64,000 nucleotides of DNA from Lewinellaceae bacterium. GTDB lineage: Bacteria > Bacteroidota > Bacteroidia > Chitinophagales > Saprospiraceae. A program made the translations under genes and the position numbers. The stretch is taken from positions 682,001-746,000 of the forward strand of contig JACJYR010000002.1 of NCBI GenBank assembly GCA_020636005.1, written 5' to 3'. Below are positions 17,397-26,560 of the stretch, piece after piece (the first letter of the stretch is position 1; every line of letters starts with the position of its first letter). The notes under the pieces are model-generated. The model was not told the origin of the DNA and ran no database searches. It saw nothing but the letters and a program-made list of their open reading frames with translations.

Positions 17397-18834
17397 GCAT
17401 AGGCGTCAACTTAAAAAAACCGAATATGATTAGATAAAATAAAAATGCTGCTTAGGTTTGTTCAAATCAACATTCAGAACACCTAAACAGCATATGAAAA
17501 TTAAGTTGGAACAAATTAAGCGAAAAATTGGCGAACAACAAATAAACGCCATCGCAAAAAGTAGCGGTTTCCAAAAGCGGGAGCCGAGGAAAGTCACCGG
17601 ATATAGTTTTTTTCTTGGTTTTTGCATGATGGTACAGCTTGGGCAGACGGGGCTGAGGGACTGGGCAAAAAGCATAGGGCGGCTGACCCAAAAGCTGGTC
17701 TCCAAACAAGGCCTCCAAAAAAAACTCCAGTTCAGGCACGAAGCTTTTGCCCGCCAACTTTTGGGGTTTGTACTCAAACAGTGCACGGCCTCAAACGGCC
17801 ACCAGGGGGTTGCCCTCTTCGCACCGTTCAAGGAGGTCTATGTTGAGGACAGCACCTGTGTGGGGCTGCCCCGCAACCTGTCATCTTTCTACCCCGGCCC
17901 CCACAGCAAAACCCACGGGGAATGTGCCACTGCCCGCATACAGTTGCGCATGGAATTGGTGAGTGAATCCTACGAAGGGGTTTTTGTGGGGAGTTACCGT
18001 GAAAATGACCAGGGTTTTGCGCACCGTATCGTTGAAATACTCACGGCAGGCTGCCTTGTGATCCGGGACAAAGGGTATTTTGTGCTGGCCGCCTTCCGGG
18101 CGATCATGGAGAAAAAGGCGTTTTTCCTGTCCCGCCTCCGCTTTGGGACAACCGTTTTTGATGCGCAGACCGGGGAAAAAATGGATTTGCTGAAAGAGCT
18201 CAAGGCTTTGAAAAAAGCAGGCCGCCAAGTCCTTGACAAGGAAATATTGCTGGGGGGCAAGGAGAAACTGCCAGTCCGCCTGGTGGCCATCGAAGCCCCT
18301 GAAGAGGCCAAACGGATGAGGCAGCACAAGGCCCGTACTGACCGCAGTGCAAAGGCCGCCCATTCCAGAGAGTACATCCAACTGCTGGGCTGGACCATTT
18401 TCATAACAAATGTCAACAAGGAAACCTGGGGGGGCCGGGACATCATCAGGGCCTACCGGTACCGTTGGCGCATTGAAATAGTGTTCAAGTGTTGGAAAAG
18501 CAAGTTCAACCTGGACAAGTTCTTCGAAGGCAGGGAAACAATATCGCCACCGAGGGCAGCCATGACCATCTACCTGATGCTTGCTTGGTTGACCTTGACA
18601 ATGGGGGCTTGGTATGGGTATTTTGTGCACCGGGTTTACGAAGAAAAGAAGAAATTCATCAGCATGCTGCTGTTCGCCGATTTTGTCAAAGAACGGTTTT
18701 GGGAAATACTTTTGACAAGCGACCTCGATGTTTTCATCGGTGAGCTTGCCAGATATTATTCCCATGACAAACGAAAATCCCGAAAATGCTATCTCGAATT
18801 TTTGTATGAAATAAATTTAAGTTGACGCCTATGC
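17397..18834 (+). mobile_element. IS4-family insertion sequence, 1438 bp, complete
   Basis: Perfect 18-bp terminal inverted repeats bound the element: GCATAGGCGTCAACTTAA at 17397-17414 and its complement at 18817-18834. It is flanked by an 11-bp target duplication, GATTTCACGTC (17386-17396) and GATTTCACATC (18835-18845), with one mismatch. Such a length agrees with IS231/ISH8-type IS4 elements. Two other copies of the target repeat in this window (40285-40395, 45415-45528) carry this 11-mer once, acting as empty sites. It encodes one transposase that appears intact, so it may still be mobile. Confidence 0.9.
17494..18825 (+). CDS. IS4-family DDE transposase
   Basis: About 443 residues from the ATG at 17494 (an in-frame upstream start at 17458 would add 12). 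The catalytic triad is visible: first Asp in YVEDSTCVGLP, second Asp in LVIRDKGYFVL, and the Glu in the IS4 signature YRYRWRIEIVFKCWK, which fits Y-(2)-R-(3)-E-(6)-K exactly. It fills the element between the inverted repeats and has no internal stop or frameshift, so it is probably functional. It catalyses cut-and-paste transposition with an RNase H-like fold. Confidence 0.95.
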   Translation: MKIKLEQIKRKIGEQQINAIAKSSGFQKREPRKVTGYSFFLGFCMMVQLGQTGLRDWAKSIGRLTQKLVSKQGLQKKLQFRHEAFARQLLGFVLKQCTASNGHQGVALFAPFKEVYVEDSTCVGLPRNLSSFYPGPHSKTHGECATARIQLRMELVSESYEGVFVGSYRENDQGFAHRIVEILTAGCLVIRDKGYFVLAAFRAIMEKKAFFLSRLRFGTTVFDAQTGEKMDLLKELKALKKAGRQVLDKEILLGGKEKLPVRLVAIEAPEEAKRMRQHKARTDRSAKAAHSREYIQLLGWTIFITNVNKETWGGRDIIRAYRYRWRIEIVFKCWKSKFNLDKFFEGRETISPPRAAMTIYLMLAWLTLTMGAWYGYFVHRVYEEKKKFISMLLFADFVKERFWEILLTSDLDVFIGELARYYSHDKRKSRKCYLEFLYEINLS

Positions 18835-18870
18835 GATTTCACATCGGGATTATTTTTCCTTCGATCCTAA
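18835..18870. repeat. Dispersed hairpin repeat copy A, right part
   Basis: It continues the repeat broken by the IS: the second target-duplication copy gatttcacatc, the other hairpin arm atcgggattattttt, and 'ccttcgatccta', which match the 5' ends of the copies at 40285 and 45415. Confidence 0.8.
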
Positions 18871-18923
18871 GGAAAAGGAAGTTGAAAAAGCGATGAAAGT
18901 AGAAGTTGATTCCTTGCAGGGGA

Positions 18924-19607
18924 TTACCGGCTTTCACGGAGGAAGCGCTGCATGGCTTCTGCATTCGCATCCGGCTCGAAAATAGCCCTGACGGGTATAG
19001 CGAAACCGGCCAGCACAATGCTTTCGATGTTGTCGGTCAGGATAGCTTTTTTATAAAGATCATAGCGGTCTGGCAGGGTATCGGAAAGGAGGTATTGTTC
19101 GACTGTTTTCTTCTTTGGGTCAACAATCCAATATTCTGGCACCCGGTGGGCGGCGTAATCATCAAATTTTATTTGGGTATCCCGCTCAAGGTTCTTTTTA
19201 CCGGGCGACAGCACCTCGATAATCAAATCGGGAATGGGATAGACGTTCATGCCCGGCTCAAAGCGGTCGGCCACTTCTTTTCGCCAGAAGGCAATGTCTG
19301 GCTCGTAGTCGTTGCGGGTCATACCGACCAGGGCTTTTTCGACCCGGACTTTGCCAATTTTTTTTAGGGCAACATAAAAATTGGCCATACCACCGAGGTT
19401 AATCACTACCTCGTTATGGTCGTCGGCAGCGGGAGAGTGCATGACAATGCTGCCGTTGATAAATTCGGCCTTCATATCTTCGGTGAGCCACGAACGGAAC
19501 TCTGCCCGTTTGAGGCGCTCGTCGTCCAGGCGATGGTGGATGCGGTCGAGCAGCAGCGGCAGCGCAGGGTTGTTCCACAAATTTTCTTCTAAACCGGAAT
19601 CGAACAT
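18924..19607 (-). CDS. Uma2 family endonuclease-like protein (DUF820)
   Basis: A 227-residue protein of the Uma2/DUF820 family, a PD-(D/E)XK nuclease-fold group very abundant in cyanobacteria and Saprospiria. Key blocks: EFINGSIVMHSPAADDHNEV, then the acidic motif YEPDIAFWR, the strand PDLIIEVLSPGKKNLERDT, and KFDDYAAHRVPEYWIVDPKK. The candidate active-site residues are the Asp in EPDI and the Glu in IIEV. Biochemical function is unsettled. It starts at 19607 and reads toward the IS, ending about 55 bases from the repeat that the IS interrupted. Confidence 0.9.
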   Translation of the reverse strand: MFDSGLEENLWNNPALPLLLDRIHHRLDDERLKRAEFRSWLTEDMKAEFINGSIVMHSPAADDHNEVVINLGGMANFYVALKKIGKVRVEKALVGMTRNDYEPDIAFWRKEVADRFEPGMNVYPIPDLIIEVLSPGKKNLERDTQIKFDDYAAHRVPEYWIVDPKKKTVEQYLLSDTLPDRYDLYKKAILTDNIESIVLAGFAIPVRAIFEPDANAEAMQRFLRESR

Positions 19608-19713
19608 GGTGGATAATTTTAGGTAAAGTTAAAGGTTTTGGAAAAAAAAAGTGGTGAAGCGAAAAGCTCCATTTTTACGAACGAATCAAATTTCAATCAC
19701 ATCCTATAAAATT

Positions 19714-20628
19714 ATGTCAATCATGCAAAAAATCACCCCGTTTTTCTGGTACGATTCGCAGGCCGAAGAGGCTGCCAATTTTTACACCTCCATCTTCAAA
19801 AACTCCAGGGTGGACGATGTTTTCCGGCAGGGAGGCAAGGCACTCACCGTCGGTTTCTCGCTGAACGGCCAACAATTCACGGCGCTGAACGGCGGCCCGA
19901 TGTTCAACATCAACCCCTCCATTTCCATGTTCGTTCTTTGCGATACACTGGAGGAGACAGACAGGGTCTGGGGCCAATTGCTGGAAGGGGGCATGGCCAT
20001 GATGCCACTCGACAAGTACGACTGGAACCCCCGCTACGGCTGGCTGCAGGACAAATACGGCCTCACCTGGCAGATTGGCTTGCGAAGTGCCGACGATTTT
20101 GCGCAGCAGTTCACCCCCTGTTTCCTTTTTTCGGGGCAACACCGGAACCAGGCCGGAGCCGCTCTGAAGTTTTACAACGAGGTATTCCCCGATTCGAAGC
20201 TCAACGTGGTAGTGCCCTACGGCCCGGAAGGCACCGGTGATGAAGGCACCGTGATGTATTCCAATTTCAACCTCTTTGGCCAGCATTTCATCGCCATGGA
20301 CAACCCCAATATCCAGCCCAACTACACCTTCAACGAGGGTGTCTCAATGTTGGTGCATTGCGAAGGGCAGGCCGAGGTGGATTATTTTTGGGAAAAACTG
20401 ACCACCAACGGCGGCGAGGAAAGCCAATGTGGCTGGCTGAAAGATCCCTTCGGCGTCTCGTGGCAAATCGTGCCGGAGGAGATGTTCCAACTGTTCACCG
20501 ACCCAGACCCCGCACGGGCACAGCGGGCCATGGGCGCCATGATGCAGATGCGAAAAATCGACCTTGAAAAAATGCGCCAAGCTGCTGACGATGAAAGTTA
20601 CGGGTCATCACCAGGCGGGCTAGGGTAA
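19714..20628 (+). CDS. Two-domain VOC (PhnB/3-demethylubiquinone methyltransferase-like) protein
   Basis: About 304 residues containing two copies of the glyoxalase/VOC fold of the PhnB-like 3-dmu-9_3-mt type. Domain one runs from QKITPFFWYDSQAEEAANFY to KYGLTWQIG. Domain two runs from TPCFLFSGQHRNQAGAALKF to PFGVSWQIVPEEM. In both, FTALNGG/FIAMDNP and the paired 'D(K/P)(Y/F)G(L/V)(T/S)WQI' blocks are conserved. The enzymatic substrate is not predictable from this. The ATG at 19714 (MSIMQKITPF) is preferred over 19651, which adds a tail absent from the domain. Confidence 0.88.
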   Translation: MSIMQKITPFFWYDSQAEEAANFYTSIFKNSRVDDVFRQGGKALTVGFSLNGQQFTALNGGPMFNINPSISMFVLCDTLEETDRVWGQLLEGGMAMMPLDKYDWNPRYGWLQDKYGLTWQIGLRSADDFAQQFTPCFLFSGQHRNQAGAALKFYNEVFPDSKLNVVVPYGPEGTGDEGTVMYSNFNLFGQHFIAMDNPNIQPNYTFNEGVSMLVHCEGQAEVDYFWEKLTTNGGEESQCGWLKDPFGVSWQIVPEEMFQLFTDPDPARAQRAMGAMMQMRKIDLEKMRQAADDESYGSSPGGLG

Positions 20629-20969
20629 ACGCTTTCATCGGCAAGGTTTGGGAGTACTGTTACAAACCAGCTCACACCACCTACTGGAACAACACCACGC
20701 CTGACAACCCCAGCTCCCAAAGACGACTCCTGTTTACTTTAGGCTGTATTATGATTTCAAGTTGCTTCATTTATTGACCTCGGAGAGGTCAAATGTTGGT
20801 AGTAGAAGAGAAAATGATAACAGCATCCGGTATTTTGACCTCGGAGAGGTCGCACCCAGCCTTTCTACCAATGTTTGACCTCTCCGAGGTATCCAACCTG
20901 GAATCGTAATTGAGCCTTACTTTAAATGCGGGTATCTATAAAGTGGATTAACGGGCTGTTTTCTATTCT
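20629..20969. repeat. Intergenic gap with three GACCTCGGAGAGGTC palindromes
   Basis: The 15-base palindrome GACCTCGGAGAGGTC is present at 20776-20790 and 20837-20851, with a one-base variant at 20877-20891. The outer copies carry inverted flanks ('aaatgttggtag' against 'ctaccaatgttt'), so the block can fold as one large hairpin. It resembles paired REP elements. No gene is visible in the gap. Confidence 0.8.
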
Positions 20970-23900
20970 ATGTCTAAAGACGGTTTCCTATTATTGCCGG
21001 GACAAAAAATCCATATCATGTTCCTCAAAAACTTTGAGAATTCTTTCAACCCCACCATCCTCCAGCGGGGCAATACACTCTACCGCCAGAAAAAATTCGT
21101 GTACATAGAAAACGATGAAGAAGACCCCACGGAGTGGCATGCCCTCGTGGAAGGCACACACGACGAATACGAAGTTTTCGCCGTGGTGCAGCCCAATGGC
21201 GAGATTACGGATTACGACTGCGAATGCCCCCATGATTGGGGTGGGCCGTGCAAGCACCTCGCCGCCTTTTTTTTTGAACTGCGGGAACGGATAATGAACA
21301 TGTTCACTCAGGTAAACGTTGTCCCGGCGAAGATAGCCTCCTTGACGGCCGAAGAAATGATGGCCGCTTACGAAAAGCTGGACGAGACCTCCAAAAAACT
21401 CCTGAAGATAGCCGCCGTACTGTGGGAGGCAACCTCGCAGTCCAAGCTGGCCGAAATTTTCAATACCGCCAACTTCAAGCACGAAGGCAAAAACATTTAC
21501 CCAAAAGACATCAAGCCCTTGTTGGAAAAATTGGTGAAAAGCGGTCTGCTCACCCTCACTGGCAATACCCAGTACCGGGCACCCGAACACCTTTCCAACG
21601 CCCTTTGCGACCGCTACTTTGACCAGGATCTCGATTTTAAAAAGTCGATCCCAGCCATCCGAAGGCTGGTGGCCTTGAACCAATACTGGTACGGCTATAC
21701 CGAACCGGACCGCTTCTTCCGGGAGATGCGGTTGGGCCGCTACCTCAACGAGGTGGCTGTTTTTCAAAGCAGTTTCAACAGCCTGCTGAATCTCCACCCA
21801 CGCAAGTTTACCCAACAAAACCTCACGGAATACTGGATTGGAAATACATTTGACAAAGCGAGGCTGGAATCCCTCCCTGTTAATATCCGCACCTTTTTGC
21901 TGAACAGCCACCTCTCATTAGCCACTTTGGAACTACAGCACCTGGACGGTTATTTCCTGTATGCCACGGACTTGGTGGGCATGGTAAAAAGGGAAGAGGA
22001 CAGGCAACAGCTTGCCTTGCTGCTCGCCCAGTTGAACCTGCTGAAAGGCGACTGGAACCAAGTGGAAAAACTATCGCAATACCTGCGCCCCGTCATTCAG
22101 GGGGCCTTTGCCGGTATTGGCCTTTTGCTGGCCGGCAAAACGGAACTGGCATTGGAAACTTTTGACCTTGCCCAAAAAGAACAACGCCGCTCCTCCGGCA
22201 GCAACAAGGACGTGCTCAACCACCTGGCCGGCATTTTCCACATCCTCGCCTACCTAAAAACCAAGGATCAGAAGTATTACAAAAAAATACATACCCACAC
22301 CAGGCAGGCACAGCACATTAGAACTGCCTACCACCCTGTTTACGACTGGCTGGAAGCAGTCGTGCTTTTTCTTGAAAACAACAAGCCATCCGCCGAGCAG
22401 GTGCTGAGGAACTGCCAATCCAGGCCCATGTTCGATCTGTTTAAATACCTCTGCCAATTCTGGGTGGACGAATTGCTGTTAGACCAGTTAGAATTGGCTT
22501 CCAACTGCAAGGCCTGCCACGAAAAAGGCTACCATTGGCTGGCTGGCGAGATGAATGCCATTTTGGGGGAATTGGGGCGGCCCATCGCCCAGGTGCCCAT
22601 GCCAGTGGGCGAGCCGCTCTGCCAGGTGTTGCCCCGCATCGAGGAATGGGAAAATGCGCTGAAAGTGCTGCTGGATTTGGGCGGAAAAGCATCTGCCTTG
22701 AAGACCGGTAATGAAACCGACCGCATCGTATGGCTCGTCAATTTTGAGGTGGGCACCGTACAGGCCCGCCACCAGACGATGAACAAGGCCGGATGGGGGA
22801 AAGGGCGGGCCGTTTCGTACGACCGGCTGAGAAAAGGGGAAGTACCGGCGCTCACCCCACAGGACGAGCGGTTCGTCAGCGCTATTCCGTATGCCTGGGG
22901 CAGCGATATCAACCTGAGCCACCACCAGGAGATCTTCAAACACCTGGTGGGGCACCCTTTGTTGTTTTTGGAAAAATCGCCCAGCACCGCCGTTCAATTG
23001 GTGGAGAGCAAGCCCATGCTTATCGCCCAAAAAACCGGCAAGGGCTACCAGTTGCAATTCTCCCAAAATATCCATTCCGTGGGTGCAAAGATCGTCAAGG
23101 AATCGCCCACCCGCTACTTGTTCGTAGAGGCCAACGAGCAGATTGTCCAGATTGCCAGGGCCTTCAACGGCAAGTCGTTGCACGTGCCGGAAAAAGGGGC
23201 CGAACAACTAAAGGAAGCCATTACCGGCCTGGCCAATTTCGTACAGGTGCAATCCGCCTTCGAAGACGAAAACCTTCCAACCGTGCAGGCCGACAGCCGG
23301 CCCTGCGTACACCTGCTGCCCATCGGCAACAGTTTCCATGTAGAGGTTTACGTGAAACCCTTCCTCGATATTCCGCCCTACGTGAAACCGGGCGAGGGCG
23401 AGCCTTACCTCATTGCCCCCGTCAAGGGCGTGCGCACCGCCACCAACCGCAACCTGAAAGCCGAGGCCGCCAACCTGAAAGCGCTGCGTGAAAGAGTGGA
23501 GGTATTGAAAAAACGCAGGCCCAGCAGCGGCATCTGGGAACTGGAAGACGCAGAAACCTGCCTTGAACTACTGCTGCAACTCAAGCCCTTGCTGGAAGCG
23601 GGAGAAATCATTTTGGAATGGCCCAAGGGCGAAAAATTCCGCATAGATTCAGTCGTCGGCTTCGACCAGTTCAAGATGTCTGTCAATGAAAAGGGCACCT
23701 GGTTCGAAGTAAACGGCGAATTGCGGGTGGACGAGGAAAAAGTGCTGACCATGCAGGAACTGCTGGCATTGAGCGAACAGCAAAGCCAGTTTGTGGAGGT
23801 CGGCCCTGGCAAGTTCCTGGCGCTCACCGAGGAGTTCCGCAAGCGGCTCAGGAGCATCAACGGGCTGTTGGCTTCGCAAAAAAAAGGCGGCCCATTGCAA

Positions 23901-25430
23901 TTGCACCCTTTAGCGGCCAACGCTTTTGAAACGTTTAGCGAGGCGGTCAAGGATTTTTCGGCAAGCCAAAAATTTCTGGACAACAAAGAGCGGCTCAGCA
24001 AGGCATTTTCCCAAAAACACAAAGTGCCGAAGGCGTTCAACGCTGAACTGCGCCCCTACCAGCAGGAAGGCTTCCAATGGCTGCACCGCTGCGCCAACTG
24101 GGGCGTGGGTACCTGCCTTGCCGACGACATGGGCCTGGGCAAAACCATCCAGGCACTCGCCTTCCTCACCGACCGGGCCAGCCTCGGCCCTGCGCTCGTC
24201 GTGGCCCCGGCCAGTGTCTGCCGCAACTGGCGGGCAGAGACCGAACGGTTCGCCCCTACCCTCTCGCCCCTGCTCTTTGGCGAGGGCGACCGGGCAGCCA
24301 CCATCCAAAAGGCGAAAAAGGGCGACCTCGTCATTGTCACCTACGACCTGATGGCCCGGGAGGAAAAATTGTTTACCGAAAAAAAATGGGCCACCATCAT
24401 CCTCGACGAGGCACAGGCCATCAAGAACCGGGCGACCAGGCGCTCGGAAGTGGCCATGCAGTTGCAGGGGGATTTTAAAATGGCCATGTCCGGCACGCCC
24501 ATCGAAAACCACCTGGGCGAGCTTTGGAATTTGTTCCAATTTCTCAACCCCGGCCTGCTCGGTGGCATCGAAAGTTTCAGCGAGCGCTTTTCCGGCCCCA
24601 TCGAAAAATACAAGGACGAGAACCGCCGGGAGCAACTCAAGCGCCTCGTGCAGCCCTTCATCCTCCGCCGGCGCAAGGATGAGGTGCTGAAAGACCTTCC
24701 CGAAAAGACGGAAATCACGCTCACCGTCGAGCTGCCGCCCGACGAGCGGGCATTTTACGAAGCCCTGCGCCGCAACGCCCTCGAAAAGCTGCTGGCTACT
24801 GAGGACGATGGCCAGGCCGGGCAGCAGCACCTGCGCATTTTGGCCGAAATCATGAAACTGCGCCGGGCGGCCTGCCACCCCGCCCTCGCCGATGAGAAGG
24901 CAGGGTTTGTCAGCAGCGCCAAGCTGGAACTCTTTGGGGAAATTGTCGGCGAGTTGTTGGAGAATGGCCATAAGGCGCTTGTTTTCAGCCAGTTCGTTGG
25001 CCACCTGGCCATTTTGGAGGATTATTTGAAAAAACAAAAAATCGCCTATCAATACCTCGACGGCAGCACCCCATTGAACAAGCGGGAAGAGCGCATCAAT
25101 GCCTTTCAGTCGGGTGAGGGCGACGTTTTTCTCATCAGCCTCAAAGCAGGCGGCACAGGGCTCAACCTCACCGCCGCCGACTACGTCATCCACACCGATC
25201 CCTGGTGGAACCCCGCCGTGGAAGACCAGGCCACCGACCGTGCCCACCGCATTGGGCAGGAGCGCCCCGTGACGGTCTATCGCCTGGTGGCGGAAAATAC
25301 CATTGAGGAAAAGATTTTGGAACTCCATTCAAAAAAGCGGGACCTGGCGGATTCGTTGCTGGCCGGGACGGACGTGAGCGCCAAATTGACGGCGGAGGAG
25401 TTGATGGGCTTGCTAAAGGACGGGATATGA
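20970..25430 (+). CDS. SWIM zinc-finger SNF2-family helicase
   Basis: A 1486-residue DNA translocase-like ATPase. A SWIM zinc finger lies near residues 79-95 (DCECPHDWGGPCKHLAAF, CxC...CxH). A long helical region and the bacterial SNF2-associated region follow, then the SNF2 motor: Walker A LADDMGLGKTIQAL (~1050), motif II ILDEAQAIKN (~1145), MSGTPIENHLGELW (motif III region), and the helicase C domain with VFSQFVGHLAILEDYL, LKAGGTGLNLTAADYVI and DQATDRAHRIGQ. The family is linked to chromatin-like remodelling or DNA repair; the bacterial role is poorly known. The start may instead be the ATG at 21018 (MFLKNFENSF). No partner gene adjoins it. Confidence 0.95.
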   Translation: MSKDGFLLLPGQKIHIMFLKNFENSFNPTILQRGNTLYRQKKFVYIENDEEDPTEWHALVEGTHDEYEVFAVVQPNGEITDYDCECPHDWGGPCKHLAAFFFELRERIMNMFTQVNVVPAKIASLTAEEMMAAYEKLDETSKKLLKIAAVLWEATSQSKLAEIFNTANFKHEGKNIYPKDIKPLLEKLVKSGLLTLTGNTQYRAPEHLSNALCDRYFDQDLDFKKSIPAIRRLVALNQYWYGYTEPDRFFREMRLGRYLNEVAVFQSSFNSLLNLHPRKFTQQNLTEYWIGNTFDKARLESLPVNIRTFLLNSHLSLATLELQHLDGYFLYATDLVGMVKREEDRQQLALLLAQLNLLKGDWNQVEKLSQYLRPVIQGAFAGIGLLLAGKTELALETFDLAQKEQRRSSGSNKDVLNHLAGIFHILAYLKTKDQKYYKKIHTHTRQAQHIRTAYHPVYDWLEAVVLFLENNKPSAEQVLRNCQSRPMFDLFKYLCQFWVDELLLDQLELASNCKACHEKGYHWLAGEMNAILGELGRPIAQVPMPVGEPLCQVLPRIEEWENALKVLLDLGGKASALKTGNETDRIVWLVNFEVGTVQARHQTMNKAGWGKGRAVSYDRLRKGEVPALTPQDERFVSAIPYAWGSDINLSHHQEIFKHLVGHPLLFLEKSPSTAVQLVESKPMLIAQKTGKGYQLQFSQNIHSVGAKIVKESPTRYLFVEANEQIVQIARAFNGKSLHVPEKGAEQLKEAITGLANFVQVQSAFEDENLPTVQADSRPCVHLLPIGNSFHVEVYVKPFLDIPPYVKPGEGEPYLIAPVKGVRTATNRNLKAEAANLKALRERVEVLKKRRPSSGIWELEDAETCLELLLQLKPLLEAGEIILEWPKGEKFRIDSVVGFDQFKMSVNEKGTWFEVNGELRVDEEKVLTMQELLALSEQQSQFVEVGPGKFLALTEEFRKRLRSINGLLASQKKGGPLQLHPLAANAFETFSEAVKDFSASQKFLDNKERLSKAFSQKHKVPKAFNAELRPYQQEGFQWLHRCANWGVGTCLADDMGLGKTIQALAFLTDRASLGPALVVAPASVCRNWRAETERFAPTLSPLLFGEGDRAATIQKAKKGDLVIVTYDLMAREEKLFTEKKWATIILDEAQAIKNRATRRSEVAMQLQGDFKMAMSGTPIENHLGELWNLFQFLNPGLLGGIESFSERFSGPIEKYKDENRREQLKRLVQPFILRRRKDEVLKDLPEKTEITLTVELPPDERAFYEALRRNALEKLLATEDDGQAGQQHLRILAEIMKLRRAACHPALADEKAGFVSSAKLELFGEIVGELLENGHKALVFSQFVGHLAILEDYLKKQKIAYQYLDGSTPLNKREERINAFQSGEGDVFLISLKAGGTGLNLTAADYVIHTDPWWNPAVEDQATDRAHRIGQERPVTVYRLVAENTIEEKILELHSKKRDLADSLLAGTDVSAKLTAEELMGLLKDGI

Positions 25431-25649
25431 TGGATTTTTGCGTTGCCTGCAAAAGTTTGTGAATTGATAAACAGGGTCAATAGCATCGGGCCTACACTAA
25501 CCTAATAATTTCATGCTTTCAATCTCCTTGGACGGGAGTGCGAGGCAGCCAACCTCCGCAAACCGGCTTGAAGCGCCAACTAAGGTTGATTTTATCTTTC
25601 CGCTCATAAGTAAATTTGGTTCTTAAATCTTGTGGCCTTCCGATAAAAT
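25431..25649. other. Intergenic gap, first part
   Basis: Between the helicase and the repeat I see no gene, RNA or repeat. The sequence is mixed in composition and has no open frame with protein character. Confidence 0.35.
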
Positions 25650-25845
25650 TTTCAACCCATGGCTTAAGTCGTGGGTTGAAAATCAAGCGGTTATGTGCTA
25701 AACCGTTTTATACTGTACGCTAATGGCTTTTGGCCTTTGGCAGTTGGCAAAAGCCAATGGCCAACTGCCAACAGCTAATAGCAAACCCACAAAACCATCC
25801 GTGTTTTAGTATAACGGTTTCCTTACTCCACAGAATTTGTCAAAG
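25650..25845. repeat. REP-like palindromic repeat, copy 2, with ~95-bp insert
   Basis: It matches the inverted copy at 16001-16095: the hairpin TTTTCAACCCA...TGGGTTGAAAA (25650-25683), then 'tcaagcggttatgtgctaaa', and finally 'ccttactccacagaattt'. Relative to copy 1, about 95 bases are inserted at the palindrome ('aaaccgtttt' / 'aacggttt'); the insert has inverted ends (ATACT / AGTAT) and a ttggc/gccaa-rich centre. It lies just upstream of the nucleotidyltransferase gene. Confidence 0.7.
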
Positions 25846-25873
25846 ACGGTAAATTTTAACCTATCCATTCTTC

Positions 25874-26491
25874 ATGAAACTCACCACTATCTTACTGGCC
25901 GCCGGACTGTCCCGCCGCATGGGCGAAAAGAACAAGCTCTTCCTGCCGATCATGGGGAAAACCATGCTCGAAGCGACGCTGGACAACCTCCTGCTGGCCG
26001 GCGTTGGCGATATCATCGTGGTGCTGGGGCACGAGGCTGGACAGGCTAAGGCATTGTTGAAAAACCGGGAGGTGATGCAGCTGGAAAATCCTGCCTATGA
26101 ACAGGGAATGACTACCTCCATACAGGCCGGCATACGGGCGGCCCCTGCCGGATCAGGTGGTTTTATGATCTGTCTTGCGGACATGCCATTGATATCCGCT
26201 GAGGAATACAAGCTATTGGCAACGGCATTTTCCAAACGATTGAAGGAAGATGATATGGCCATCGTACAGCCTGTTTACCAGGGGCAAAGGGGCAACCCGG
26301 TCATCTTTTCTTCCCGGTACAGCAACGCTATGCTGAAGCTCGAACACCTGGAAGGCTGCAGGCCCATCGTACAGGAAAACAGGGCACACCTCACCCTCGT
26401 GGACATGCAGACCCCCGCTGTACTGCAAGATGCAGACGATGAACGGGCCTTTCAGGAACTGCTGGCAGCGGTCAGGCTGCCCCCGTGTTGA
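25874..26491 (+). CDS. MobA/MocA-like nucleotidyltransferase
   Basis: A 205-residue NTP-transferase of the MobA-like type (MocA/CTP:molybdopterin cytidylyltransferase group). The nucleotide-binding N-terminus is TTILLAAGLSRRMGEKNKLF. It is followed by NPAYEQGMTTSIQAGI, the acidic metal site MICLADMPLIS, and VQPVYQGQRGNPVIFSS. In the family this enzyme loads CMP or GMP onto molybdopterin; which nucleotide is used here cannot be told, and no other molybdenum cofactor gene is present nearby except a MOSC protein at 50.9 kb. It is convergent with the CHAT gene (69 bases between the stops). Confidence 0.88.
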   Translation: MKLTTILLAAGLSRRMGEKNKLFLPIMGKTMLEATLDNLLLAGVGDIIVVLGHEAGQAKALLKNREVMQLENPAYEQGMTTSIQAGIRAAPAGSGGFMICLADMPLISAEEYKLLATAFSKRLKEDDMAIVQPVYQGQRGNPVIFSSRYSNAMLKLEHLEGCRPIVQENRAHLTLVDMQTPAVLQDADDERAFQELLAAVRLPPC

Positions 26492-26560
26492 CTTCGTTCT
26501 CCCAAACTTCAAAAATCTTTTTTTAAAAACGCATTCTGCTGAACAAATAATGGAAGGCAA

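Noticed and set aside
23910..25328. Minus-strand open frame of ~470 codons within the SNF2 helicase
   Set aside because: It lies opposite invariant helicase motifs and reads as low-information sequence.
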